From: Saccharum officinarum | Lineage: Eukaryota; Streptophyta; Magnoliopsida; Poales; Poaceae | Reading direction: 5' to 3' | Assembly (NCBI GenBank): GCA_020631735.1 | Contig: CM036201.1 | Location: forward strand, 75,220,353-75,284,352 | Length of the DNA stretch: 64,000 bases | Shown: one piece after another, positions 10,390 to 21,549 of the stretch | Layout of the letters: each line of letters opens with the position of its first letter | How positions within the stretch are numbered: the first letter of the stretch is position 1 | The notes under the pieces: model-generated | The model's input: only the letters and a program-made list of their open reading frames with translations | Databases searched by the model: none | Told to the model about the DNA's origin: nothing | Translations under genes and position numbers: made by a program

Positions 10390-12402
10390 CTAAGCTCTTT
10401 GGTACCCAAATAGCCTTCTTCTTTGGGCCACAATTGGTGTACCAACAAACTTAGCTTGCACACCCTTCACACCTTTGGTAAGCACATAGCAAGAATCAAA
10501 AGGTATAGCATTAACAATTTTCTTGCTTTGGTTCTTTTTATTGCAATTATGCTCTAGGTGCCCAACTTGCTTGCATCTATTGCAAAACCGACCATTGCTC
10601 TTTACAAAACTAGGCTTTGGAGTTGCAAAGGCCGACTTGCCTTTCTTGGGGGTGTAGCCCAATCCCTCTTTGTTAAGAGAGAACCTTTGGCTACCCAAGC
10701 ACTTAAGCAAGCGGGCCTCACCACCATAGGCCTTGCCTAGGGCGTGAGTGAGCTCATCCACCTCTCTCTTGAGAGTCTCATTCTCAACCATTAGTGAGGC
10801 ATCACAAGTGAAACCATCACTAGTAGTAGAGGTAGAGTTGGTGGTGGTGGATGAAGAGCTACAAGAAGGGTTAGTATTTGACATGATGATAGGTTCATTA
10901 AAGGATTCATCAATTATATCACATGTAACACCTATATCACATGATACAACAACCTCCTTCTTTTCTTGTTGCTCAAGTAGCAATGAGTGAGCCTTTTCAA
11001 GCTTGGAATGAGCCTTACCAAGATCCTCATGGTCTTCCACTAGACTCTCATGAGTGGTCTTAAGCTCACCAAGAACTTTCTCAAGTATTGCTACTTTCAT
11101 TGAAAGCTTCTTGCACTCCTTGTTCTTGGCAATAGCTATGTCTCTAGTTTGTTGCAACAAGTCATATAGTTGTTCTTTAGTTGGTTCATCATCATCATCA
11201 TTTTCATTATTATATTTATCATTATCACTATCATGAACATATTCCATTTCACTTTCATCATCACTCTCATCATATAATACCTTAGCTTCTTTGGCCATGA
11301 AGCATGAAGAGGATGAATCAAATAGTAAAGGCTTCTTGTTGATAGCAATGGAAGCAAAAACCTTGTTGGATGATTCTTCTTCTTCATCATCATCATCACT
11401 TTCCCAAGTGGCCACATAGACTCCATTCTTGCCTTTCTTGAATGTTATCTTGGCTTCTTTCTTTTTCTTCTCAAACTTGCCCCTCTTGTTGTTCTTCTTC
11501 TTATCATAGGGACATTCGGCTTGAAGATGTTCGGTGCTATCACAATTGAAGCACCTCCTTTGTTGCTCATTGCTCTTGAAGTTGTCATTTCTCTTTTTGA
11601 AGCCTCTTCTCTTAATGAACATGTGACCCATTTTCTTGACTACAAAAGCAAATGCCTCATCATCAATTTCATAATCTTCATCTTCACTATTGTCTTCTTC
11701 TTCAATGATGGTAGCTTTGCCCTTGGAGGAGATGGCCTTGAACGCCACGGTCTTCTTCTTCTTTTCATCTTCCACCTTTTCCTTGTCATCAACATCTTGA
11801 TCATATTTGTCATAGGTCAATACTTCACCAAGCAAATCATTAGGCTTCATTGCTTCAAGCCCATCTCTTTGCAACATCATGATCAACATCTTGAATCTTC
11901 TAGGTAAGCTCAATAAGAACTTGTGACAAAAATCTTGATCTTGAGTCTTGTGCCCTAAGCTCTTGAGATCATTGACTATCACTTGCAATCTATGAAACAT
12001 TTCAATGATTGTTTCATCATCCTTTTTCTTGAAGTTCTCAAACTCACTCTTGAGCCCATATAGCTTGGCACTCTTCACAACCTTAGTGCCCTCATATGTT
12101 TCACTCAACCTTGTCCATACTTCATATGCCAATTCTAAGTCCTTGATGCCCTCAAATACTTTTGTGTCAATACCATGGTAAAGTGTATTGAGAGCCATTC
12201 TATTGCATGTTCTATTTGCTCTATCTTCATCGGTGAGATGATTAGGATCAATGATAGCAAAATCATTCTCGGTGACTTGCAATACTCTCTCATGAATAGA
12301 ACCAAGGTACATTGTCATCTTTCTCTTCCAATGAGCAAAAGAACTAACACCATCAAAGAACGGTGGCTTGCCCCCAACATGATTGAACACAATTTGAGCC
12401 AT
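10390..12402 (-). CDS. Copia gag polyprotein with two CCHC zinc knuckles
   Basis: A 670-residue frame starting MAQIVFNHVGGKPPFFDG just inside the primer-binding site. Residues of about 60-200 match the copia gag (UBN2-type) capsid region. One CX2CX4HX4C knuckle (CFNCDSTEHLQAEC) is near residue 283 and a second (CNRCKQVGHLEHNC) is near residue 607. Between them lie strongly acidic stretches and a predicted coiled coil. The last residues before the stop at 10390 look frame-shifted: family-like coding sense continues in another frame past about 10430. The gag C terminus is therefore probably truncated by a small indel. The product would form the cytoplasmic virus-like particle of the retrotransposon. 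Confidence 0.88.
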   Translation of the reverse strand: MAQIVFNHVGGKPPFFDGVSSFAHWKRKMTMYLGSIHERVLQVTENDFAIIDPNHLTDEDRANRTCNRMALNTLYHGIDTKVFEGIKDLELAYEVWTRLSETYEGTKVVKSAKLYGLKSEFENFKKKDDETIIEMFHRLQVIVNDLKSLGHKTQDQDFCHKFLLSLPRRFKMLIMMLQRDGLEAMKPNDLLGEVLTYDKYDQDVDDKEKVEDEKKKKTVAFKAISSKGKATIIEEEDNSEDEDYEIDDEAFAFVVKKMGHMFIKRRGFKKRNDNFKSNEQQRRCFNCDSTEHLQAECPYDKKKNNKRGKFEKKKKEAKITFKKGKNGVYVATWESDDDDEEEESSNKVFASIAINKKPLLFDSSSSCFMAKEAKVLYDESDDESEMEYVHDSDNDKYNNENDDDDEPTKEQLYDLLQQTRDIAIAKNKECKKLSMKVAILEKVLGELKTTHESLVEDHEDLGKAHSKLEKAHSLLLEQQEKKEVVVSCDIGVTCDIIDESFNEPIIMSNTNPSCSSSSTTTNSTSTTSDGFTCDASLMVENETLKREVDELTHALGKAYGGEARLLKCLGSQRFSLNKEGLGYTPKKGKSAFATPKPSFVKSNGRFCNRCKQVGHLEHNCNKKNQSKKIVNAIPFDSCYVLTKGVKGVQAKFVGTPIVAQRRRLFGYQRA

Positions 12403-12447
12403 TTTTCACACCGAAGGATGTTAAGCCTTGATTAAAACGGTGACCAC

Positions 12448-12460
12448 GGCTCCGATACCA
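12448..12460 (-). other. Primer-binding site (initiator tRNA-Met type)
   Basis: The minus strand reads TGGTATCGGAGCC two bases after the 5' LTR end. It is one base different over its start from TGGTATCAGAGC, the complement of plant initiator tRNA-Met used by most copia elements. Confidence 0.85.
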
Positions 12461-12462
12461 CT

Positions 12463-14870
12463 TGTAAGGTCCTAGATGGCTAGAGGGGGGGTGAATAGCC
12501 TATAAAAATTCTACAAGCACCACTAAGCAAACTTGTTAGAATAACAAACGGCGTAAAGCGAGTTTTGCTTAGCCAAAGGTTGTGATGCAAGCCTCCTATC
12601 CACAAGTCTAGTAGATTATGATCTCTAGTTCACACAAGAGCTATGTCACTAATTTTACACTAGAGAACAAGCTAACAACACTACTAGCCAAGCTACTACT
12701 AGAGCAACACAAGATAATCTAGTAAAGATAAGTGCAAGAGATAGGATTGTGAATCTTATACCGACGGTGGAGTGAAGATGTTGCCAATCACCAAGATGAT
12801 ATATAATCAATTAATATTGACAACAACACAATATGTAGACCAATCACCGGGAGACAAGAGACACAATATTTTTGTTCACCCGGTGTTCACTTGTGCACCG
12901 ACAAGCTACGTCACCGGTTGTGTCGACCAACACTTAGATGGTTCCTCGGTGTGACCCTCAAGTCACTTGCCCCTCAAGGCACGCCCCGCAAGGCACCGCA
13001 AGACTCCACTCTCAAGTGAGGTAACTCAATGACACGCGCAATGTAATAGAGTTGCTTTTGGCGTCCCGCCGAGGAAAGCACAAGAACCTCTTACAAACAA
13101 CCGGAGGTGGCCAAGAACAATCACCTTCTCTTGCCAACGCCTCCAACAATCTCCAAGCCGGCTAGGAGCGGTACTCTCCAAGAGTAACAAGAAATCCACC
13201 GGCTAAACCACCCACAAGTGCCACTAGATGCCCTCAAGCTATGCAATGCACTTTGGGATCACTCAATCTCACTTATGATTTGCAATCACTCAAGAGAGAT
13301 GAGTGGGAGAGATGCTCTAGCTCAAAGGATGTACAAGGATGTTAGAAATCACTCGCTTTCTCCCCAAGGGCCGGCCAACGAGTATTTATAAGCATCCCCT
13401 CCAAATAGAGCCGTTACCCCTTCACTGGGCAAAGCTCGGGACGACCGGACGCGCCGGTCGTAACTGACCGGACGCGCTTCACCGCGTCCGGTCGCCCTGC
13501 GACGTCCACGTGTCCCTCGAATTTCAAACGCGACCGTTAGATCCTCCAACGGTCACTGCGCCAACGGTCAAACCCTATGACCGGACGCGCCTCTCAAAAC
13601 GACCGGACGCGCTCCACCGCGTCCGATCCTCCAACGGTCACTGACCCTCAACGGTCAAACCATCGACCGGACGCGCTGCTTCGAACGACCGGATGCGCCG
13701 GTCACACAGCATGCGCCCGCGAAACAACGACCGGACGCGCTCTTCGCAACGACCGGACGCGCCGATCCGCACAGCACCCGCGCCCGCGAAACAACGACCG
13801 GACGCGCTCCTCGCAACGACCGGACGCGACAGTGCCAGCGTCCGGTCGGAGTCCAGTAAGCTCCTTCAACGATCGGACGCGTCCGATCGTGTGTGACCGG
13901 ACGCGCCCCGCGTCCGATCGTCCTCTGTGAACCTCAGTTTCTTCTGGGTGCATGACCGGACGCGCCGGTCCCGCGAGTGACCGGACGCGCCGGTTGCAAA
14001 CCCTAGCACCCGCGCGCCTGAAACCGCGCTGTACTGACCGGACGCGTCCGGTCACACCGTGACCGCGTCCGGTGCAGCGTCCGGTCACCTCAGTGACCCC
14101 GTTCGCCTCCGTTTCTTTTCCGACTTTCGGCGTAGTGGAAAATAGGCATTTCATTTCCCCGAAATCGCCTGAATCCCGCGCTCACACGCTCGGTGGGAGG
14201 GAGAGAGGAACCCAAACCTCTCTCTACCCGCAAACCACAGCGCGACCAACGCCACCTTTGCAAATGTGCCAACACCATCAAGTGTACATCTCCATGTGCT
14301 TGTGTGTTAGCATTTTCTCAATCATTTTCAAAGGTTTTCCAATTAGCTCACTAGGCCCTACATGCAATGCACTTCATGAATTCACCTAGTGGCACCCGTG
14401 CATCGAATAACCGATAAGACTTCCCCTCTTAATAGTTCGGCTATCGATCCTAAACCACTCACACCCTCTATGGTGTCTTGAGTGTAAAACAAAACGGCCC
14501 TATTGTTATACCTTTGCCTTGAGCCCATTTTGTTTCTTCAAATGATATGATCCACTTCATATCATCACATGACCGTCTCGATCCATCGACCTTGACTTCA
14601 CTTGCTCTTCACCGTTGCATTGGTCCGTCGGCGCCAAGTCTTGCTCAAGCTTCACCATCGCATGGTCCCTCGCTTCGAAGCCTCGACTTGCCCTTCACCC
14701 TCACAACCGGTCCATCGAGCCAAGCCTCATCTTGGTCTTCACCATCTTGGTCATATGAGTCAATGTCATGTCTCATATGCAATGACCACCTTTATCTAAA
14801 TCATCCACTTAGATACAAAGGTTAGTCCTAGGTTTCATCAATTTAGCCAAAACCAAACTAGGGACTTTCA
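12463..14870 (-). repeat. 5' LTR of the copia element
   Basis: The promoter-side 2,408-bp LTR, nearly identical to 3526-5933. It carries the second copy of the ACCGGACGCG array (about 13440-14088). Two compensating 1-bp indels keep the lengths equal. Confidence 0.95.
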
Positions 14871-15025
14871 CCCACCTCCCTCCACATCGGGTCCACGATG
14901 ACCATGGCCGCCGGAGCAAAGCTTTTCGTGAATATGTCTTCCACCGGCCACCGAGCTATCTCCGACGAGCGTCACAGGAGAGAGAATCGACAGTTGGAGG
15001 TGGGTCATGACTATTGGGGGAGATA

Positions 15026-15191
15026 GGGGCGGATCCAGCAGTGGGGCAGGCGGGACTCAAGCCCTCCCTACCGCTACCGCGACAATAGAGCCCCTCCTAA
15101 TTTTTAAAGGCATAAAAGAGATGAAGGAGGGGCTTTAGAGATTGAAGATGAGTTGAACCCCATCTTCTATGAATTTCTAGATGCGTCACTG
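15026..15191. mobile_element. Small hAT-like MITE
   Basis: The ends GGGGCGGATCCAG and CTAGATGCGTCACTG are imperfect inverted repeats. They are flanked by GGGAGATA and GAGAGATA, an 8-bp duplication with one mismatch. Size and 8-bp duplication point to the hAT superfamily. The terminal bases are worn, so boundaries may be off by a few bases. Confidence 0.5.
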
Positions 15192-15439
15192 GAGAGATAT
15201 AACTCCCCTTTATTTGAGGACAGATGAGGAAAATATTCGTGATCACCATAAAAAAAATGGAAAAGAAGAACCGTTGAAATATCGAATTTAGCTTATCTCC
15301 TCTAATATGACAGGTTTATAGGGAGCCGTTGGAGATCTCTCTGTGGCAAAGACACCGGACATTTCTGGCTGCACTTCTGTCAGCTGCATCTGCAAGCCAT
15401 GACAGCTGCTGCTGCTAATGGTGGGGCTCTGCGGCTCCC

Positions 15440-15672
15440 ATGTTTAGATCACCTCAAAATTCCAAGTTTTTTCACTCTCTCTCCATCACATCAATTTTTA
15501 GCCGCTTGCATGGAGTACTAAATGTAGGTAAAAAAATATCTAATTACACAGTTTAGTTCAAAATCATGAGATGAATCTTTTGAGCCTAGTTGGTCTACGA
15601 TTGGACAATATTTGTCAAATAAGACGAAAGTGGTACTATTCATCAGGTTGAAAAAATCTTCAATCTAAACCA
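15440..15672. mobile_element. MITE family 1, copy a
   Basis: A copy of the grass MITE whose ends resemble GGCCTTGTTTAGTTCC. Diagnostic interior phrases are GCATGGAGTACTAAATGTAGG, AATCTTTTGAGCCTAGTT and GACAATATTTGTCAAATA. Terminal TGTTTAGAT and ATCTAAACC form the worn inverted ends. Confidence 0.65.
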
Positions 15673-15803
15673 GGACCGGTTATGTTTATGTCGCAACAGT
15701 AGTCTGTGTGTCTGACAAGGTCTGGGTACGTACCTAGTTTTATTATTTATTGTTAATTAATTAGTTACTGCAAAGCTAGTAGCACCTGTTACTTTTGAAC
15801 TTT

Positions 15804-16084
15804 GCCGGTGTTTAGATCCGGACTTTGTGCCCCGATTCGGGCACTATAGCTACAGTGTCCGTGTCGGGCACTGTAGCACCTTTTTGTTTTTTATGTAAAA
15901 AAATGTCCAAAATTGATTAATTAGACTTAAAATGTTCGTCTCGCAAAGTACAATAAAACTGTGCAATTAGTTTTTTATTTCATCTACATTTAGTACTCCA
16001 TGCATTTGCCGATATTTTAATGTGATGAGAAATCTTTTTTTTGCATAGTAAAATTTGGGGATGGAATTGGAAACTAAACAAGGC
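15804..16084. mobile_element. MITE family 1, copy b (reverse)
   Basis: Ends GGTGTTTAGATCC and GGAAACTAAACAAGGC are inverted. The interior carries the reverse-orientation phrases of the family (TTAATTAGACTTAAAATGTTCGTCTCG, ATTTAGTACTCCATGCAT). A local CGGGCACTATAGC / CGGGCACTGTAGC duplication lies near the left end. TTT may flank both ends. Confidence 0.6.
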
Positions 16085-16248
16085 TTTCAAACAACGCCTC
16101 TTACAAATGCATGTTCCATCCAATAATGGATCGGGTTCGTTCGGTTCCATTCCAATTCCAATCAATCATACAAGGTTCTTTCACATCGCTGCTAGTCCCT
16201 CCACTTCACTTTTCGCCCTGTTCTCCAATACTAACTCAGCAGTACTCT

Positions 16249-16411
16249 TTAGCTGTATTTTTCAGCGAACAAATAATATTTTTTTTTCTCATAATAAATT
16301 ATCTACAGCACTATTTTAACAGTACTTTTCAGCGAACGAATATTCTTTTCTTCTCATAACAAATCAGCGTGGCATAAGCATCAGTATAAACCAAGTTTCA
16401 GCGAAATAAAC
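16249..16411. mobile_element. MITE family 2 (TTCAGCGAA type), rearranged copies
   Basis: Two overlapping units containing TTTTTCAGCGAACAAATA and TACTTTTCAGCGAACGAATA, each followed by CTCATAACAAATCAGC-like sequence. These phrases define a short hairpin MITE seen again at 16739, 17798, 53603 and 54674. Confidence 0.5.
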
Positions 16412-16738
16412 AGGATATCCTTCCCATCCCAGGTCGAGCTCCGAGCTACTAGACTGTAGATGGGTGGTGGTAAATATCCATATATCCATGCATGCACGGT
16501 GATGTTGCCATCATCGTTCATCAACCAGTTGTCAAATTTCTTTTTCATAAACAACTAAAAAAAGAAATCAAGTGCTCTGCTGATTGACTAGGCCGCCAAG
16601 GCGCTCCCAACTTAGAAACTATCATAGTTTCTATGGACATTAATTATACTGTCACCTAAGTATTTTGCTGATGTGGCAAAGTATTTATTGAAGAGAAAGC
16701 AATCCTAACACCCTGTATTTATACTGCCACCTTGGGTC
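16412..16738. other. Non-coding stretch
   Basis: No gene or repeat end recognised. Confidence 0.4.
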
Positions 16739-16849
16739 CTGTTCGGCTGATCGTTTCTGCGGCTGCTGCTGATACTGATGTTAATTTGTTATGAGAGAAA
16801 AATACTGCTGAATGACTGACTGATTCTGGCTGATAAGCTCAAGCGAACA
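16739..16849. mobile_element. MITE family 2 copy
   Basis: Ends TGTTCGGCTGATCG and GCTCAAGCGAACA are inverted. The interior has TTTGTTATGAGAGAAAAATA, the reverse of the family phrase. About 111 bp and strongly self-complementary. Confidence 0.6.
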
Positions 16850-17193
16850 TAGAAACCGAATCTAAGTTAGAAACCATGTGTACACAAGAACCAAGACAAA
16901 AAGAGATATGATTGCTAAAGAATAGAGAGAGAATATATATGATTGGATAAAAAATTATTCTGTACAAACTATCTATTGAGACCCTAGTTTATATATATAT
17001 ATATAATGTCTATAAAAATTAATAGGTATAAAAACTACGTACAGTTTTGGCAGTGGAACTGCCTAAGGGCCCTCGCTGTAACAAAATCTGGAGCCCTTGC
17101 ATCCACGCCCGATATGCTGGTTCACGCGCGCCAACAGGAAGGTTGCTAAAAGTAGCCTGGCCGGCCGGGCATGGTTGCTCCGATCCAATCCAA

Positions 17194-17415
17194 GGGTGTG
17201 TTAAAGTTACTGTAGCATCTTTCGTTGTTATTTGGTAAAAATTATCTAATCATGGACTAACTAGGCTCAAAAGATTTGTCCCGACATTTACAGACAAAAT
17301 ATGCAATTAGTTATCTTTTTTACCTATATTTAATGCTCCATGCATGTGTTAAAAGATTCGATGTGATAAATGAAGGAGGAAATATTTTGGGTTAGGATGG
17401 AAAATGAACAAGGCC
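17194..17415. mobile_element. MITE family 1, copy c (TSD CAA)
   Basis: Starts GGGTGTGTTAAAG and ends GAACAAGGCC, with CAA on both sides (17191-17193 and 17416-17418). The interior has ACTGTAGCATCTTTCGTTGT and TTTAATGCTCCATGCATG in the reverse orientation of the family. Confidence 0.75.
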
Positions 17416-17526
17416 CAAGTATCTGTATTTTATCTAGCTACTAGATCTGCAAGCCGATTGGCACAGGTACAGCACCAGTCCTAGTTTATCATTCTGCTCC
17501 TCTCCGTCCTTTTTCTGATTTCCTTT

Positions 17527-17755
17527 TAGCGGGCTTAATTTTTTTAACACCTATCACATTGAATGTTTGGACACATGCATGGAGTATTAAACATATACTA
17601 ATTACGAAACTAATTGTATAGATTGAGATTAATTTACGAGACGAATCTATTAAGCCTAATTAGTCTATTATTAGTATCTGAACACCCAATAGTCAACCCC
17701 ATGGTCAAACACCTGTTAAAGTTTAACAGGGCGAACCAAATAGGCCCTTAAGTTG
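17527..17755. mobile_element. Related MITE, possibly truncated
   Basis: Contains GACACATGCATGGAGTATTAAA and ACGAGACGAATCTATTAAGCCTAATTAGTC, typical of a sister MITE family. It ends GGCGAACCAAATAGGCCC. The left end is not clearly inverted, so it may be truncated. Confidence 0.5.
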
Positions 17756-17797
17756 CTGCTGGCTGCTGAGGATGGGCTTGAGCTGGTTCGGTCGCAT

Positions 17798-17904
17798 GGC
17801 CCTGTTTGCTTGAACTTATCTGCCATATCATAATACAATATTTTTCTCTCATAACAAATCAGCTTCAGCCGGCTTATCAGCCGTAGAAACCATTAGCCGA
17901 ACAA
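17798..17904. mobile_element. MITE family 2 copy
   Basis: Ends GGCCCTGTTTGCTTGAAC and TTAGCCGAACAA, interior TTTCTCTCATAACAAATCAGC and GGCTTATCAGCC. Short hairpin type as at 16739. Confidence 0.6.
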
Positions 17905-18059
17905 CTCTTTATGATCTTTGATCAATAATTTAGTCAGCAACTTTAGTTCTTGTAGTATAAATTTCATATCATTAGATTTGTAATCAAACTTATTGCTCCC
18001 TTCATTTCAAATGAGTTTGTCTATCTATCATCCATGTGTTTTCCTCCTAGCCCACACTT

Positions 18060-18420
18060 GATTTTTTTTCTACGCACGGTTCTTCTTCCTCCTCTAGGCC
18101 CGTTACAGTTCCTCCTCGTCCTCGTCCCTGTCGCCGACCACCTCCCTGCCGGACCCTAGCGCCCACGGCGGACTCCCTCTCTTCCTCTCGCCCCCCACCG
18201 CCGCCATCTTCTCCAACTTCGACGAGCTCGCTCGCCGCCATCTTCTCCAACTCTAGCGATCCTCCCTCGCCACGACCTGGCCTAGCCACCCCTACCACCG
18301 CTAGCTCCCCTAAGCCGCCAGGCCACCATCCCCACCGCCTGGCCTGCCCGTCTCCCCCTGGTCGGCCCCTTTCTATACCCACCGGAGTTGGAGAAGAAAG
18401 AGGAGGAGAGCTCGCCGGAA
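18060..18420. repeat. GC-rich module, possibly transposon-borne
   Basis: A pyrimidine-rich, GC-rich block with no convincing protein. Its right part (TTTCTATACCCACCGGAGTTG then GAGAAGAA) resembles 46560-46720 and more weakly 33490-33640. The three may belong to one dispersed element family. Confidence 0.35.
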
Positions 18421-19268
18421 CCCTAACTACTACAGATTGACATATCACTATCGCCACTTTCACTGTCGTAGCGGTATAAGCGACTGTGTTATACTTCCAC
18501 CTCTGGTTGGACCGATAGCGAGGCCTCATAAGGAAGGAAACCGGCAGTTGAGACTTCTACCACCGACGGGTTAACAATAGACGCGACAATGGTATTTTCT
18601 CAGTCTCATGAAAAGCTGAGCTGACTGGGTTACGTGTTATGGCCGCCGGCCCTCCACAGCTGTTTGGTCTATCGATGGAGAAGTCAGCGTGAGTTATTTT
18701 CTAACTACCCATAACATAGTTGCATCACCATTACTTGCACTTCTCCATCTTCAAGATTGGCCTATTTAACCAGGGTCTGGATGCATCTCTTGAGCTCAAT
18801 CCACACACTCGTGAGCGTTACTGTTGACAGACCAAGGTCCTAGGGGTTCCCTACAGGAACGATACCCGGATGGGCCCTGGGCTAGATCACGATCTGTTGA
18901 AGGACGCGAGATAAGGTTGCGTGGACTTCAATCTTACCAGATCAACCTAATTGGCTTACAAGGAAAGCTAGATTCTGTAATAGGATTAGGACTCTCCAAT
19001 TGTAATCGGTTGACTAGTTTCATGCCCTGCCCTCTCTTCCTATATAAAGAGAGGCACGGTGCACCCCCTTGTACACACAATCATACAATCAATCCAACGT
19101 AAAAGGTAACACGCCGACTGGGCATAAAGGCTGTTACTCGAAAGAGGGTCCGAACCAATATAAATTGTTCATCTCTTTGCGCTACCGCTGAGTTCTGCAT
19201 ATGCCGAAGCCCTCCGAACATCGCCCCGGGTACACCCGTGGCGAGTTGTTGGTCATCAAACACCAATA

Positions 19269-19289
19269 GCAGGCGCGCCAGGTAGGGGC
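19269..19289 (+). other. Gypsy primer-binding-like site
   Basis: AGGCGCGCCAGGTAGGGGCT lies just after the presumed LTR end (ACACCAATA). It matches the GGCGCGCCAGGTAGGGG sequence commonly found at this position in grass Tat/gypsy elements. Confidence 0.65.
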
Positions 19290-20689
19290 TTTCAGTGACT
19301 CTATAGTCAAGAACTCGGCGGACCTTGACAACATGATTTTCTCGGCGGGTACTGTGTTCATCTTTGGCTCCTAGATCTGTGAGGCGGATGACAACGGCAA
19401 GCTCCAAAGTCTCCTTATTGAGATCTCGGTGCCTTAAGCTTCTCTAGACGTCTCTATGACCATGCTAGATTAACTCATGAGAGGAGTTTTCGCACCTCTC
19501 TATCTTCGATCCAACTCAGACAAGGGAGGTCATTACCCAATAGGACTCCCACTCGGACACATCCAGGTTGGAGGTCCCATCAGAAGTCCAAGCCGGAGAC
19601 CTAATTCATTTTCCACTCAGACTCAATAATTTGGCTTCAATCTTTCAAGATACGATCAGCTACATCATGCAACCTGAGCAAGAGATCCCTCTTACGGTGC
19701 CCAAAAGGGCATGGTCTTGTCCATCACGCCTGAAGGAGGCATCGTCCATTGGCCGGGTGCTCAGCCTAACACCTCTTCAATAGATCCATCTCGTTTAGTT
19801 GGTATGATGGAGCTCTTGCCTTACCAGGATGGCAGGACCCTACCAGCCGATAACAACGATCATGGCTCTATGGAGATCATGGACAGCGCAACGACTGCAC
19901 AATCTAGAACAAACTCAGCCACAAGGCACTCTAGAGAAGTCTTTATGGCTGGGCAACCACCACATATCCATATGCCTACCCCCATATATTTAGGATGGAG
20001 AAGAGACCGAGTCTAACATCTCCCTGGATGCTTCGGCTCCTAATGGAGAGATGGATGAACGGAGGATGGCTAGGGAGAGGAAGAACAAAGCACGATAGGT
20101 TCACCGCAATCGTGCCCGCCACCGCAAGGAAGAGTGGGAACGGTATGAGGCAGCTTGCCGTGATGTCGAGCAATGGCGCTTGGCTGTGAAAGCAGCTCAT
20201 GAACAGCGCCTGCGCGATAATGAGGCAGAACAACAACATTAAGATCGTGATGCCATCAGAGCCTCTGCATCACGCAATCTTGAGCCTGAGTTCATGGAAG
20301 TAGCTGGCCATAGGATCTTCACTACACCCTACGCCAACGTCTATGCCTTGGTAGAAGAGATGGCGGCTATAGAGAACCCTTCTCCAGATCAGCAATGACT
20401 TAAAGCCATTCTAGAATCCATGGCCCTCCAGATGCAGGCTACAAATCCTAGGCTAACCCTTCCTGAGGGCCAAAGACTCGGGCACCAGCCCACTCCCACT
20501 TAGGACAGCCGGGTAATCAAGGGGGAGGACAGCGAGTACCTGTCCACTCTCGCCTAGGGCCACCGGGTAACCAGAACAGGAATCAGGGTGCCGCACAGTT
20601 AGCCTACCACGAGCATCAGCACAGCAACAGGGAAGGAAGAGGTGAGTCTGAGTACAGAGAAGATGGCATCACACCGGACAGATTCCCTT

Positions 20690-21539
20690 GTTTCTCTGAC
20701 AGGCTACTGTCTGTCCGGTTTCCCTACAAGTTTAAGCCATCCAACGACACAAAGTATGACGGGAAGACAGAACCCAACCAATGGTTGCACATTTACTCCC
20801 AATCCATCGAGTTGGTAGGCGGCGATGATGACATCAAAGTGCTATAATTTCCCATGGCGCTTGACACCGTGCCTCTCGCTTGGTTTGATAAGCTACAAGC
20901 CAACTCCATTATACTTGGGGACAGCTCCAGCGCAAATTTCATGAAAATTTTTGTGGTGTCCTCACCCACCTGAGTACATGGAATGAGCTCAGGACCTGCA
21001 AGCAGTTGCCAGACGAGACCTTTCAACAATACTACTACCACTTTGCCGAGTTACGAGCCCAAGTCTATGATATCATAGATAGGGAGGTGATAGATCACTT
21101 CACCAATGGGATCAAATACAAGTGGCAGTTTGAAAAATTCTGTGACAACAACCCGAAAACCGCTGAGAAATTCAAGCGTATAGTACAGAAGATGATTGCA
21201 TTTGAAGAGCGTACCCATGAACGATTCCCATGTGGCCCGCAGGATAATAGGGGCTATGATCCTAGGGGCAATCAGGGTGGACAGTACAACAGAAAGCGAG
21301 GACCCGACAACACCCTAGCCTCCATGGACAAGTCTAAGAAGTCCAACAAAAACAACAAGAAGTTTGAAGACCTCAAGAATTTGCCCTGCCCGTTCCATAA
21401 GGGTGCCAAGCATAAGGTGGCCGAGTACAGGCAACTCCAAGAGCTGGGCTGGTACAACAAGAACAACAAGGGAAAAGTCAAGGGCAAGGACAACAATGAC
21501 AAGGATGGTGACGGCAACCCTGACCCAGGCTTTCAATAG
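20690..21539 (+). pseudogene. Gypsy gag (retrotransposon gag protein), broken
   Basis: Family-like sense begins near 20690 (F.GLTDP-type region, KYDGKTEPNQWLH) and, after at least one frame interruption around 20850-20950, continues open from 21006 to 21536. The latter part has the conserved LPDETFQQYYYHFAELRAQV core and a basic, Gly/Asn-rich tail. The frame ends at a TAG (21537-21539) where the family has Gln, so the downstream protease is cut off. Capsid-forming role is inferred from the family. Confidence 0.7.
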
Positions 21540-21549
21540 TCTAAGGGCC

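Larger units (their letters stand above)
3526..14870 (-). mobile_element. Full-length Ty1/copia retrotransposon, SIRE/Maximus-like
   Basis: An 11,345-bp element in minus orientation. It has two 2,408-bp LTRs (3526-5933 and 12463-14870) beginning TGAAAGTCCC and ending GGACCTTACA when read on the minus strand. The 5-bp target duplication CCCAC is perfect (3521-3525 and 14871-14875). Minus-strand order is LTR, primer-binding site, gag, protease, integrase, reverse transcriptase, RNase H, a 1.2-kb non-coding stretch, polypurine tract and LTR. Integrase before reverse transcriptase defines the copia superfamily. Large LTRs and a long gag suggest the SIRE/Maximus lineage. By eye the LTRs differ at only about a dozen positions plus two 1-bp indels, so the insertion is recent. 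Even so, gag-pol is broken in several places. Confidence 0.95.

Noticed and set aside
18047..18529. Gly-rich minus-strand frame of 160 codons
   Set aside because: Low-complexity translation of a GC-rich repeat module that recurs elsewhere in the window.
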